Program-made: the position numbers and the translations under genes
In this document: piece by piece, positions 20,161 through 27,747 of the stretch
Numbering within the stretch: the stretch's first letter is position 1
Layout: each line of letters begins with the position of its first letter
Source of the DNA: Thermohahella caldifontis
GTDB taxonomy: Bacteria; Pseudomonadota; Gammaproteobacteria; Pseudomonadales; Oleiphilaceae
DNA: 64,000 nucleotides
Reading direction: 5' to 3'
Assembly: GCF_041153465.1 (NCBI RefSeq)
Contig: NZ_CP154858.1
Location: forward strand, 1,612,001 to 1,676,000
Notes under the pieces: generated by a model
Database searches by the model: none
What the model was told of the DNA's origin: nothing
What the model saw: the letters and a program-made list of their open reading frames with translations, nothing else

Positions 20161-21609
20161 TGTCAACCCAATTCTAAAATGTCCCCTTTTTACCAAAGCT
20201 AAAGTGTCCCCTTTGGGTATCCTGTTTCAGGAGGTTACCGACTGCCTGCCGGAGGCCGCTTTACCAACCGGAGAACGTCGCCATGGATGGTCCGGCGCGG
20301 GCTTTCTGCCTGAGGATGCCTTTTGTCTGGCTCTCGCCTTGTCGACACGTTGGTGGAGGCTTTTCTCGTCATCCAAAGGGACCGGGGGCTCGCCTTCGCT
20401 CAGGATTTGCCAATCCAGTTGATGCCCTTTGTGGAGCACCGTCACATGGCCATCCTGTGCTTCACAGATGGTGATCCGGGCGCCCCGGAGCCGATAGCCC
20501 TTTCCATAGCCGGTGAGCTGGTATTCCCGGTTCCTGAACTGAAAGGTCAGGTTCTTTGAGAGCTTTCGGTGGTTGTGCAGGCACAGGATGAGCGCCAGCT
20601 CCTCTGGTGTGTGCAGAACGGGGCGGTGAGCATCCGTGGCGTTCTGGGCGGGTTTGGCAAAGCGTGCGTTGAAATCGCGCATAAAGCCCGGCAGCCAGGC
20701 ATTGGCGGTCTCAATGTCCGAGATGCCCGCAAGACGCAACTCCTTGACGAGGCGGTCCTGAAGCGTCTGGTTGGCACGCTCGACACGCCCCTTGGCCTGA
20801 GGGGTATTGGCATGAATGGGCTCGATATCCAGCGTTTTGAGAGCCCGGGTGAACTGGGTCAGCTCACCTTCGCGCTCGGGTTGGTTTACCCGGAAGATGC
20901 TGTGCTTGTCGGAATACAAAGCAGCGGGGCGGCCGTGCTCGGCCAGATAGCCTTGCAGTGTCTGCAGGTAAGCCCAGGTGGTCTCGGCCGGGGCGAAGCG
21001 TAATGCCATCAGTTCACTGGTGGCGTCATCAATGAACACGATCAGGGTGCAGCGCGGGCCGCGCCCTTCAAACCAGTCATGTGGTGAGCCGTCAATCTGA
21101 ATCAGCTCGCCGCGACAGGGCCGTCTGGGACGTCGCTGGTGAATCCGGGCGGCCTTGCGTTTTCCGGGTTTCCAGAGTCCGTCAGCGATCATCCACTGTC
21201 GGAGGGTCTCGGCTGACAGCTTGTATCCATGCAGTGCGGTGAGTTTTTCACAGGCAAGCGTTGGTCCGAAATCAGGGTAGCGTGTGCGAACCAGAGAGAG
21301 TACTTCCTTGCGCACGGCCCCGGGAATTGCATTGCCCGGGCGTTTACCGAGATGGCCGGAAACCAGTCCTGACGGCCCCTTCTGACGAAAGCGGGCGACC
21401 AGACGCTTAACTTGCCGGACACTCAGCCCAAGCTGCCGGGCAGCTTCCTGTTGCCGAAGCTGTTTTGCGGTCACCTGCTGAATGATTGCCAGCCGATCGA
21501 TCGCTTTTTGCGTCATTGCAATGGTCTCCTCTGCCATTGCCCCCTCCTGTATCCCAAAAGGGGACATTTTAGAATTGCGAGAAGGGGACATTACAGCTTT
21601 GGGCTAACA
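20161..21609 (-). mobile_element. IS1202-family (formerly ISNCY) insertion sequence, copy 1
   Basis: A 1449-bp element whose ends are imperfect inverted repeats: TGTCAACCCAATTCTAAAAT at the left, and at the right (read inward) TGTTAGCCCAAAGCTGTAAT; both continue into GTCCCC. Each end holds two GTCCCCTT-containing repeats. A single transposase gene on the minus strand fills the element. Flanked by a perfect 16-bp duplication. It separates murJ from rpsT. A second copy with an identical encoded transposase lies inverted at 25230-26678. Confidence 0.9.
20227..21537 (-). CDS. IS1202/ISNCY-family DDE transposase (copy 1)
   Basis: Transposase of 436 residues from the ATG at 21537, preceded by AGGAGG; upstream in-frame ATGs lie inside the terminal repeat and are less likely. 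The N-terminus has a helix-turn-helix (EAARQLGLSVRQVKRLVARF). The catalytic triad is recognisable as D149 (GELIQIDGS), D210 (ALYSDKHS) and E253 (AKGRVERANQ). The frame is intact, so the element is probably active. The protein sequence is identical to that of copy 2. Confidence 0.9.
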   Translation of the reverse strand: MAEETIAMTQKAIDRLAIIQQVTAKQLRQQEAARQLGLSVRQVKRLVARFRQKGPSGLVSGHLGKRPGNAIPGAVRKEVLSLVRTRYPDFGPTLACEKLTALHGYKLSAETLRQWMIADGLWKPGKRKAARIHQRRPRRPCRGELIQIDGSPHDWFEGRGPRCTLIVFIDDATSELMALRFAPAETTWAYLQTLQGYLAEHGRPAALYSDKHSIFRVNQPEREGELTQFTRALKTLDIEPIHANTPQAKGRVERANQTLQDRLVKELRLAGISDIETANAWLPGFMRDFNARFAKPAQNATDAHRPVLHTPEELALILCLHNHRKLSKNLTFQFRNREYQLTGYGKGYRLRGARITICEAQDGHVTVLHKGHQLDWQILSEGEPPVPLDDEKSLHQRVDKARARQKASSGRKPAPDHPWRRSPVGKAASGRQSVTS

Positions 21610-21625
21610 TATTTCCGAAAACCGT
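21610..21625. repeat. 16-bp target site duplication, right side of IS copy 1
   Basis: Perfect repeat of 20145-20160. It is followed without a gap by TTGACA (21626-21631), the putative -35 box of rpsT, so exactly one duplication length separates the element from the promoter. Confidence 0.9.
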
Positions 21626-21654
21626 TTGACATTTGAACGAAAAACGGGCATATT
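21626..21654 (+). promoter_or_regulatory. Putative sigma-70 promoter of rpsT
   Basis: TTGACA (21626-21631) and CATATT (21649-21654) are spaced 17 bp apart, about 60 bp upstream of the rpsT start. The -35 is a perfect match; the -10 matches at 4 of 6 positions. The IS copy left the core promoter and 16 bp of upstream sequence intact. Confidence 0.55.
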
Positions 21655-21712
21655 TCCGCGTCATTTCTTCACGGCTTCCATGCAATTTATCAGGATTTGA
21701 GGAGTTTCAACG

Positions 21713-21985
21713 GTGGCAAATTCACCTTCTGCGAAAAAACGGGCTCGTCAGCAGGTCAAGCGCCGCGCTCACAACATGAGCCTGCGTTCCATGGTTCGTA
21801 CCTACATCAAGAAAGTCATCAAGCTGGCGGACGCGGGCGATTACGAAGGCGCTACCGCTGCATTCAAACAGGCTCAACCGATCATTGATTCCATGGTCAA
21901 CAAGGGCATCTTCAGCAAGAACAAGGCTGCCCGCACCAAGAGCCGCCTGAATGCCCGCATCAAGGCGCTGAAAGACGCAGCCTGA
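21713..21985 (+). CDS. rpsT: 30S ribosomal protein S20
   Basis: Ribosomal protein S20, which binds 16S rRNA early in 30S assembly; 90 residues, the standard length. The start is GTG at 21713 after GAGGAG; a weak start codon is also known for E. coli rpsT. The sequence is basic and helical: MANSPSAKKRARQQVKRR, then SKNKAARTKSRLNARIKAL. It is a single-gene unit with its own promoter, ending at a strong terminator shared with the convergent proB. Confidence 0.97.
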   Translation: MANSPSAKKRARQQVKRRAHNMSLRSMVRTYIKKVIKLADAGDYEGATAAFKQAQPIIDSMVNKGIFSKNKAARTKSRLNARIKALKDAA

Positions 21986-22000
21986 CCTGCCTGGTTATTC

Positions 22001-22044
22001 CGGACATAAAAAATCCCCGCCATGGCGGGGATTTTTTATGTCCG
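22001..22044. terminator. Bidirectional terminator between rpsT and proB
   Basis: A perfect 44-bp palindrome with arms of about 20 bp. The GC core CCCCGCC/GGCGGGG is flanked by A6/T6 tracts, so it can act as an intrinsic terminator in both directions. It lies 15 bp after the rpsT stop and 42 bp after the convergent proB stop. Confidence 0.9.
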
Positions 22045-22086
22045 GACAAGCCTCAAGAAGCCGGGAGGTTGCAAACCGCCCCGGCT

Positions 22087-23219
22087 TCAGGCGTCCAGCA
22101 CCACCAGATTGTCCCGGTGAATGAGCTCGGGCTCATTCATGTAACCCAGCACCGACGCAATCTCTGATGAAGACCGGCGCACAATGCGCGCGGCGTCCTC
22201 GGCATCGTAATTGACCAATCCCTTGGCCACGACCCGACCATCCGGCGCCACACACTCGACCAGCTCACCTTGGCGGAAGCGCCCTTCAACACGGGTCACG
22301 CCTACCGGTAGCAGGCTCCGGCCATGGCTGCAGAGCACACGCGCCGCCCCCTCGTCCAGATGCACCCGCCCCCGCACCTGGAGCTGACTGGCAATCCACT
22401 GCTTGCGCGCTGCCCAGCGCTCCTTGTCCGGGCGCAACAGCGTTCCCAGCGACTCGCCCTGCCTGAGCTTCACGAGCACATCCGGAATGCGCCCCCCACG
22501 ATCACCGTGGAGGCGCCCGAGCGCGCCGCCAGCCTGGCCGCACGGATCTTGGTGATCATGCCGCCACGCCCCAGCGCACCACCGCCACCGGCCATGGCGT
22601 CCAGCCGGGGATCACTGGCCTGCGCTTCGGGAATCAGCCTGGCATCGGCATGCTCACGCGGATTGCGATCATAAAGACCGTCCTGATCGGTCAGCAGAAT
22701 CAGGGCATCTGCCTCGGTGACGTTGGCAACCAGTGCCCCCAGTGTGTCATTGTCGCCAAACCGGATTTCGTCGGTGACCACCGTGTCGTTTTCATTGACA
22801 ACCGGCACTACGCCCAGCTCCACCAGTGTGCGCAAGGTATTGCGCGCGTTGAGATAGCGCTTCCTGTCGGACAGATCTTCGTGCGTCAGCAGCACCTGAG
22901 CGGTGTGCACACCATGCGTCTGAAAGGCATGCTCCCAGGCCTGCACCAGCCCCATCTGCCCCACGGCGGCTGCCGCCTGCAGCTCCGAAAGACGCTTGGG
23001 ACGCTCCGGCCAGCCCAGGCGCACCATGCCTTCGGCAACCGCGCCGGAAGAAACCAGTATCAGCTCCACTCCCTGATGCCTGAGCGACATCAGCTGCGCC
23101 ACCCAGTCCGCCAGCGCCTGCCGGTCCAGACCGCGCCCTTCCGCCGTCAGCAGAGCGCTGCCGATCTTGACAACCCAGCGTTTGCCACGTGAAAGCATGG
23201 CGCGCGCCTCACCGGACAT
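22087..23219 (-). CDS. proB: Glutamate 5-kinase ProB (one apparent frameshift)
   Basis: First step of proline synthesis: ATP-dependent phosphorylation of glutamate. The kinase domain shows WVVKIGSALLTAEGRGLD, LVSSGAVAEGM, PVVNENDTVVTDEI, LLTDQDGLYDRNP and GGMITKIRAA. The C-terminal PUA domain (VHLDEGAARVLCSHGRSLLPVGV) lies in another frame as printed. One extra base in the 6-C run at 22492-22497 joins them through VIVGGRIPDVLVKL and gives 377 residues, the normal length. The ATG at 23219 overlaps the obg stop by 11 bp; an ATG at 23198 with GGTGAGG is an alternative. Probably a base-call error, not a true pseudogene. Confidence 0.9.
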
Positions 23220-24399
23220 AGAAGACCTCAATGCCATCTTCGTCGTCATCGTCATCATCACGCTGGCGCTCTGCCTGCTTGCGGGCACGCCACGCTTCGC
23301 GCTGAGCATCAATCTGCTCCCGCACCTGCGTCTCCATTTCATTCCGGAAAGCCTTTTCGGACTCGGCAAAGGCCTCATCTTCCAGAAGGCGCTGACGGTA
23401 GTCCTCGATCCAGCTCATGATATCCTGACACAGACGCTCAGTACCTTCGCCGCTGAGTGCGCTGATGGTATACACCGGCCCTTCCCATCCCAGGGCATCG
23501 ATAATCCGCTGCGTTTCAGCCTCTGCCCGATCACCCAGCAGGTCCGCCTTGTTGATGACCAGCCAGCGTGGCAACCGGGCCAGATGATCACTGAACCGCT
23601 CCAGCTCACCCTCGATGACACGAATAGCCTCCACCGGATCCTTCCCGTCCGCGGGTGCCACATCGACGATATGGAGCAGCAGGCGCGTCCGCACCAGATG
23701 CTTGAGGAAGCGGATACCCAATCCCGCACCTTCAGCCGCACCTTCAATCAGCCCCGGTATGTCCGCAATGACAAAACTGCGGTGTGCCTGAATGCGCACC
23801 ACACCCAGATTGGGAACCAGCGTGGTGAACGGGTAATCGGCCACCTTGGGACGCGCAGCGGATACCGCGCGAATGAACGTGGACTTGCCGGCATTGGGCA
23901 GACCGAGCAACCCCACATCGGCGAGCAGTTTCAGCTCGAGCCGGAGATTGCGCTTCTCTCCCGGACTGCCGGGCTTGGTCTGCCGTGGCGCCCGGTTGAC
24001 ACTGGACTTGTAGCGGGTATTGCCGAGACCGCGGATACCGCCCTTGGCCACGACCAGACGCTGCCCGGGTTCGGTCAGATCACCCAGCACCTCATCCAGA
24101 TCTGCATCAATGACCGTGGTCCCGACGGGCACCTTGAGCACCAGATCATTGCCATTGCGACCGGCGCAGTTCTTGCCCTGCCCGTTTTCACCGTTTTCCG
24201 CCTTGAACTTGCGCTGATAACGGTAGTCGATCAGCGTGTTCATGGAGTCGTCCGCTTCCAGGATTACCGAACCGCCATGACCGCCGTCACCGCCATCCGG
24301 CCCACCCTTGGGCACATACTTTTCCCGACGAAAACTGAGGCAGCCGTTGCCGCCTTTGCCCGCCTCGACAAAGATTGTGGCTTCATCGACAAATTTCAT
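23209..24399 (-). CDS. obg: GTPase Obg/CgtA
   Basis: Essential ribosome-associated GTPase linked to 50S assembly and the stringent response; 396 residues. The glycine-rich Obg fold is at the N-terminus (VEAGKGGNGCLSFRREKYVP, GGDGGHGGSV). The G domain has G1 GLPNAGKST, G3 DIPGLIEGA and G4 NKAD. The acidic tail (a run of Asp before GIEVFYVR) is usual in gammaproteobacterial Obg. It follows rpmA after a terminator, and its stop overlaps the proB start. Confidence 0.96.
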   Translation of the reverse strand: MKFVDEATIFVEAGKGGNGCLSFRREKYVPKGGPDGGDGGHGGSVILEADDSMNTLIDYRYQRKFKAENGENGQGKNCAGRNGNDLVLKVPVGTTVIDADLDEVLGDLTEPGQRLVVAKGGIRGLGNTRYKSSVNRAPRQTKPGSPGEKRNLRLELKLLADVGLLGLPNAGKSTFIRAVSAARPKVADYPFTTLVPNLGVVRIQAHRSFVIADIPGLIEGAAEGAGLGIRFLKHLVRTRLLLHIVDVAPADGKDPVEAIRVIEGELERFSDHLARLPRWLVINKADLLGDRAEAETQRIIDALGWEGPVYTISALSGEGTERLCQDIMSWIEDYRQRLLEDEAFAESEKAFRNEMETQVREQIDAQREAWRARKQAERQRDDDDDDEDGIEVFYVR

Positions 24400-24436
24400 C
24401 GTACTACTCCCGGTTTTCGTCGTAAATCAAAACAAA

Positions 24437-24462
24437 AAAAGCCCCGCCTCGCGGAGCTTTTT
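24437..24462 (-). terminator. Intrinsic terminator after rpmA
   Basis: On the minus strand AAAAGCTCCGC-GAG-GCGGGGCTTTT forms an 11-bp stem with one G-U pair, followed by further T residues. It lies between rpmA and obg, so it probably reduces ribosomal-protein transcript read-through into obg-proB. Confidence 0.8.
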
Positions 24463-24480
24463 CAAGTACCCGGGTCCGGA

Positions 24481-24741
24481 TCAGTTCGCCGCGACGATGC
24501 TGACCGTCTTGCGCTTGGCAGGACCCTTGACTTCAAACTTCACATAACCGTCAGCCTTGGCAAACAGCGTGTGATCACGACCACAACCCACGTTCTCACC
24601 CGGGTGGAAGCGCGTGCCGCGCTGACGCACGATAATGCTGCCCGCCTTGACCAGCTGGCCGCCGAAACGCTTCACACCAAGGCGTTTACTTTCGGAATCG
24701 CGGCCGTTACGGGAACTACCTGCAGCTTTTTTATGTGCCAT
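24481..24741 (-). CDS. rpmA: 50S ribosomal protein L27
   Basis: Ribosomal protein L27, whose N-terminus reaches the peptidyl transferase centre; 86 residues. Typical sequence: MAHKKAAGSSRNGRDSESKR, then GVKRFGGQ, GSIIVRQRGTRFHPG and VGCGRDHTLFA. There is no Firmicutes-type N-terminal extension. It lies 24 bp downstream of rplU. Confidence 0.97.
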   Translation of the reverse strand: MAHKKAAGSSRNGRDSESKRLGVKRFGGQLVKAGSIIVRQRGTRFHPGENVGCGRDHTLFAKADGYVKFEVKGPAKRKTVSIVAAN

Positions 24742-24765
24742 TGCTCTCTCCTTCCAGTTCTCTGA

Positions 24766-25077
24766 TTAACCGGCAATTCCGGTGATGCGCACTTCGGTAT
24801 ACCACTGACGGTGGCCCTGGCGCTTCATGTGATGCTTCCGGCGACGGAACTTGATGATGTTGATCTTCTTGTGGCGGCCATGGGCAACCACTTCAGCCGT
24901 GACCTTTGCGCCTTCCAGTACAGGCGTACCCAGCTTGACGTCTTCGCCGTCAGCGATCATCAGCACCTTGTCAAACTCGACGGTAGAGCCGGTTTCCGCC
25001 TCGATCTTCTCCAGCTTGATGCGCTCGCCTTCGCGCACACGGTGCTGCTTGCCACCACTTACAATTACAGCGTACAT
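24766..25077 (-). CDS. rplU: 50S ribosomal protein L21
   Basis: Ribosomal protein L21, 103 residues, starting at the ATG at 25077 (MYAVIVSGGKQHRVREGERI). Other family blocks are KVLMIADGEDVKLGTPVL and KINIIKFRRRKHHMKRQGHRQ near the C-terminus. First gene of rplU-rpmA, with its own promoter at 25185-25213. IS copy 2 separates it from the divergent ispB, its normal neighbour. Confidence 0.97.
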   Translation of the reverse strand: MYAVIVSGGKQHRVREGERIKLEKIEAETGSTVEFDKVLMIADGEDVKLGTPVLEGAKVTAEVVAHGRHKKINIIKFRRRKHHMKRQGHRQWYTEVRITGIAG

Positions 25078-25184
25078 ATCAGAATGTCTCCAACGCTTGA
25101 ACTCTTGCCTCTTGCCGACCCGCGCCTGCTTCAATGGGAAGCGCTCTGGCAACCCTTTGGCAGGGGGCATTACGCGGGCGCGAT

Positions 25185-25213
25185 ATTGTATGCGACCTGA
25201 TCAGAAATGGCAA
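25185..25213 (-). promoter_or_regulatory. Putative sigma-70 promoter of rplU-rpmA
   Basis: On the minus strand, TTGCCA (25213-25208) and TACAAT (25190-25185) are 17 bp apart, each matching 5 of 6 consensus positions. The IS copy 2 target duplication (25214-25229) begins at the base immediately upstream of the -35, exactly as at rpsT. Confidence 0.7.
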
Positions 25214-25229
25214 ATACCTTTGGCTCTGC
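25214..25229. repeat. 16-bp target site duplication, left side of IS copy 2
   Basis: ATACCTTTGGCTCTGC precedes the element (TGTTAGCCC, from 25230) and recurs exactly at 26679-26694 after GGGTTGACA. It differs from the duplication of copy 1, so the two insertions were independent events. Confidence 0.9.
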
Positions 25230-26678
25230 TGTTAGCCCAAAGCTGTAATGTCCCCTTCTCGCAATTCTAAAATGTCCCCTTTTGGGATACAGGAGGGGGC
25301 AATGGCAGAGGAGACCATTGCAATGACGCAAAAAGCGATCGATCGGCTGGCAATCATTCAGCAGGTGACCGCAAAACAGCTTCGGCAACAGGAAGCTGCC
25401 CGGCAGCTTGGGCTGAGTGTCCGGCAAGTTAAGCGTCTGGTCGCCCGCTTTCGTCAGAAGGGGCCGTCAGGACTGGTTTCCGGCCATCTCGGTAAACGCC
25501 CGGGCAATGCAATTCCCGGGGCCGTGCGCAAGGAAGTACTCTCTCTGGTTCGCACACGCTACCCTGATTTCGGACCAACGCTTGCCTGTGAAAAACTCAC
25601 CGCACTGCATGGATACAAGCTGTCAGCCGAGACCCTCCGACAGTGGATGATCGCTGACGGACTCTGGAAACCCGGAAAACGCAAGGCCGCCCGGATTCAC
25701 CAGCGACGTCCCAGACGGCCCTGTCGCGGCGAGCTGATTCAGATTGACGGCTCACCACATGACTGGTTTGAAGGGCGCGGCCCGCGCTGCACCCTGATCG
25801 TGTTCATTGATGACGCCACCAGTGAACTGATGGCATTACGCTTCGCCCCGGCCGAGACCACCTGGGCTTACCTGCAGACACTGCAAGGCTATCTGGCCGA
25901 GCACGGCCGCCCCGCTGCTTTGTATTCCGACAAGCACAGCATCTTCCGGGTAAACCAACCCGAGCGCGAAGGTGAGCTGACCCAGTTCACCCGGGCTCTC
26001 AAAACGCTGGATATCGAGCCCATTCATGCCAATACCCCTCAGGCCAAGGGGCGTGTCGAGCGTGCCAACCAGACGCTTCAGGACCGCCTCGTCAAGGAGT
26101 TGCGTCTTGCGGGCATCTCGGACATTGAGACCGCCAATGCCTGGCTGCCGGGCTTTATGCGCGATTTCAACGCACGCTTTGCCAAACCCGCCCAGAACGC
26201 CACGGATGCTCACCGCCCCGTTCTGCACACACCAGAGGAGCTGGCGCTCATCCTGTGCCTGCACAACCACCGAAAGCTCTCAAAGAACCTGACCTTTCAG
26301 TTCAGGAACCGGGAATACCAGCTCACCGGCTATGGAAAGGGCTATCGGCTCCGGGGCGCCCGGATCACCATCTGTGAAGCACAGGATGGCCATGTGACGG
26401 TGCTCCACAAAGGGCATCAACTGGATTGGCAAATCCTGAGCGAAGGCGAGCCCCCGGTCCCTTTGGATGACGAGAAAAGCCTCCACCAACGTGTCGACAA
26501 GGCGAGAGCCAGACAAAAGGCATCCTCAGGCAGAAAGCCCGCGCCGGACCATCCATGGCGACGTTCTCCGGTTGGTAAAGCGGCCTCCGGCAGGCAGTCG
26601 GTAACCTCCTGAAACAGGATACCCAAAGGGGACACTTTAGCTTTGGTAAAAAGGGGACATTTTAGAATTGGGTTGACA
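25230..26678 (+). mobile_element. IS1202-family insertion sequence, copy 2
   Basis: A second 1449-bp copy in the opposite orientation to copy 1, with the same terminal repeats and an intact transposase gene on the plus strand. It splits the divergent rplU/ispB promoter region. Its transposase-start end faces rplU, just as that end of copy 1 faces rpsT. Confidence 0.9.
25302..26612 (+). CDS. IS1202/ISNCY-family DDE transposase (copy 2)
   Basis: 436 residues, identical in sequence to the copy 1 transposase. ATG at 25302 follows AGGAGG. N-terminal helix-turn-helix, then DDE residues D149, D210 and E253. The identity of the copies implies recent duplication or gene conversion. Confidence 0.9.
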   Translation: MAEETIAMTQKAIDRLAIIQQVTAKQLRQQEAARQLGLSVRQVKRLVARFRQKGPSGLVSGHLGKRPGNAIPGAVRKEVLSLVRTRYPDFGPTLACEKLTALHGYKLSAETLRQWMIADGLWKPGKRKAARIHQRRPRRPCRGELIQIDGSPHDWFEGRGPRCTLIVFIDDATSELMALRFAPAETTWAYLQTLQGYLAEHGRPAALYSDKHSIFRVNQPEREGELTQFTRALKTLDIEPIHANTPQAKGRVERANQTLQDRLVKELRLAGISDIETANAWLPGFMRDFNARFAKPAQNATDAHRPVLHTPEELALILCLHNHRKLSKNLTFQFRNREYQLTGYGKGYRLRGARITICEAQDGHVTVLHKGHQLDWQILSEGEPPVPLDDEKSLHQRVDKARARQKASSGRKPAPDHPWRRSPVGKAASGRQSVTS

Positions 26679-26694
26679 ATACCTTTGGCTCTGC
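26679..26694. repeat. 16-bp target site duplication, right side of IS copy 2
   Basis: Perfect repeat of 25214-25229 directly after the element's right end (GGGTTGACA). It lies 11 bp before the putative ispB -35. Confidence 0.9.
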
Positions 26695-26705
26695 GCGACC
26701 ATATC

Positions 26706-26734
26706 TTGACCTCCCTTGCCGGAACCCCTAGCAT
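26706..26734 (+). promoter_or_regulatory. Putative sigma-70 promoter of ispB
   Basis: TTGACC (26706-26711) and TAGCAT (26729-26734) are spaced 17 bp apart, 35 bp upstream of the ispB ATG. The match is moderate. The IS insertion left this box intact. Confidence 0.45.
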
Positions 26735-26769
26735 GCGGCCATCTCTTTGCGTTCAGCGACAGGATCCGC

Positions 26770-27738
26770 ATGCAGTTTCATTCCATCTTCGCTCCGGTAC
26801 GCGACGACTTTGATCGCGTCAACGTGCTGATTCAGGAACAGCTGTTCAGCAACGTACCTCTGGTTGAAAAGATCGGCCACTACATCATCGACGCCGGCGG
26901 CAAGCGGCTGCGCCCCCTGCTGGTCCTGCTGACCGCACAGGCACTCCGGTGCACCCATCCGGACAGGCTCAGGCTGGCCGCGGTCATCGAGTTCCTGCAT
27001 ACCGCAACCCTGCTCCATGATGACGTGGTGGACACCTCCGACATGCGGCGCGGGCGAAGCACCGCCAATGCCAAGTGGGGCAACGCACCCAGCGTGCTGG
27101 TCGGAGACTTCCTGTATTCCCGCGCCTTCCAGATGATGGTGGACATGGGCAGCATGCCGGTCATGGCCATTCTCGCGGAGGCCACCAACATTATCGCAGA
27201 AGGCGAAGTGCTGCAGCTGACCAACGTCCGCAACCCGGATATCTCGGACGAGCAGTACATGGACGTGATCATGCGCAAGACCGCCATGCTCTTCCAGGCC
27301 GCCTCCCACTCCGCTGCGGCCCTGGCCGGCGCGGATACCGAGACCGAAATTGCCTGCAGGGATTTCGGCCTGCACCTGGGCATCGCCTTTCAGCTGATCG
27401 ACGACGTGCTGGACTACGAAGGTGACGCAACAACCCTGGGCAAGAACGTGGGTGACGACCTGGCCGAGGGCAAGCCCACACTGCCTCTGCTGTATGCCAT
27501 GCGTCATGGCTCCGAGGCAGACAGCAAGCTGGTTCGCCAGGCCATTCGCAACGGCGGGGCCGACATGCTGGAAGAGGTGATTGCCGCGGTCCGGCGTACG
27601 GGTGCACTGGATCACACCCGGAGGCTGGCGGAAGACTATGCCAACCGGGCCCGGGCCGATATCCGGCGGCTGCCGGAAAGCCCCGCACGGGACGCGCTGA
27701 ATGGCCTGGCCATCCTGGCAGTCAACCGACAGGTGTAG
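26770..27738 (+). CDS. ispB: Octaprenyl (all-trans polyprenyl) diphosphate synthase
   Basis: Trans-prenyltransferase making the ubiquinone side chain from IPP and FPP. It has 322 residues from the ATG at 26770 (MQFHSIFAPVRDDFDRVNVL). The first Asp-rich motif is LLHDDVVDTSDMRRG and the second is LIDDVLDYEGD; GGKRLRPLL and GDFLYSRAFQMMV are also present. Product chain length (C40 or other) cannot be read from the sequence alone. Nine bases separate it from the downstream acyltransferase-like gene, so the two are probably co-transcribed. Confidence 0.93.
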   Translation: MQFHSIFAPVRDDFDRVNVLIQEQLFSNVPLVEKIGHYIIDAGGKRLRPLLVLLTAQALRCTHPDRLRLAAVIEFLHTATLLHDDVVDTSDMRRGRSTANAKWGNAPSVLVGDFLYSRAFQMMVDMGSMPVMAILAEATNIIAEGEVLQLTNVRNPDISDEQYMDVIMRKTAMLFQAASHSAAALAGADTETEIACRDFGLHLGIAFQLIDDVLDYEGDATTLGKNVGDDLAEGKPTLPLLYAMRHGSEADSKLVRQAIRNGGADMLEEVIAAVRRTGALDHTRRLAEDYANRARADIRRLPESPARDALNGLAILAVNRQV

Positions 27739-27747
27739 GCACACATC

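Noticed and set aside
23209..23260. Aspartate run at the end of Obg as an oddity
   Set aside because: Acidic C-terminal tails are common in gammaproteobacterial Obg proteins.
26673..26678. TTGACA at the IS right end acting as an outward -35 for ispB
   Set aside because: At 16-18 bp downstream there is no -10-like sequence; the native TTGACC/TAGCAT pair nearby is better.
20145..26694. A composite transposon made of the two IS copies and the ribosomal-protein genes
   Set aside because: Each copy has its own different 16-bp duplication on both of its sides, so they inserted independently; the intervening genes are the normal chromosomal neighbours.
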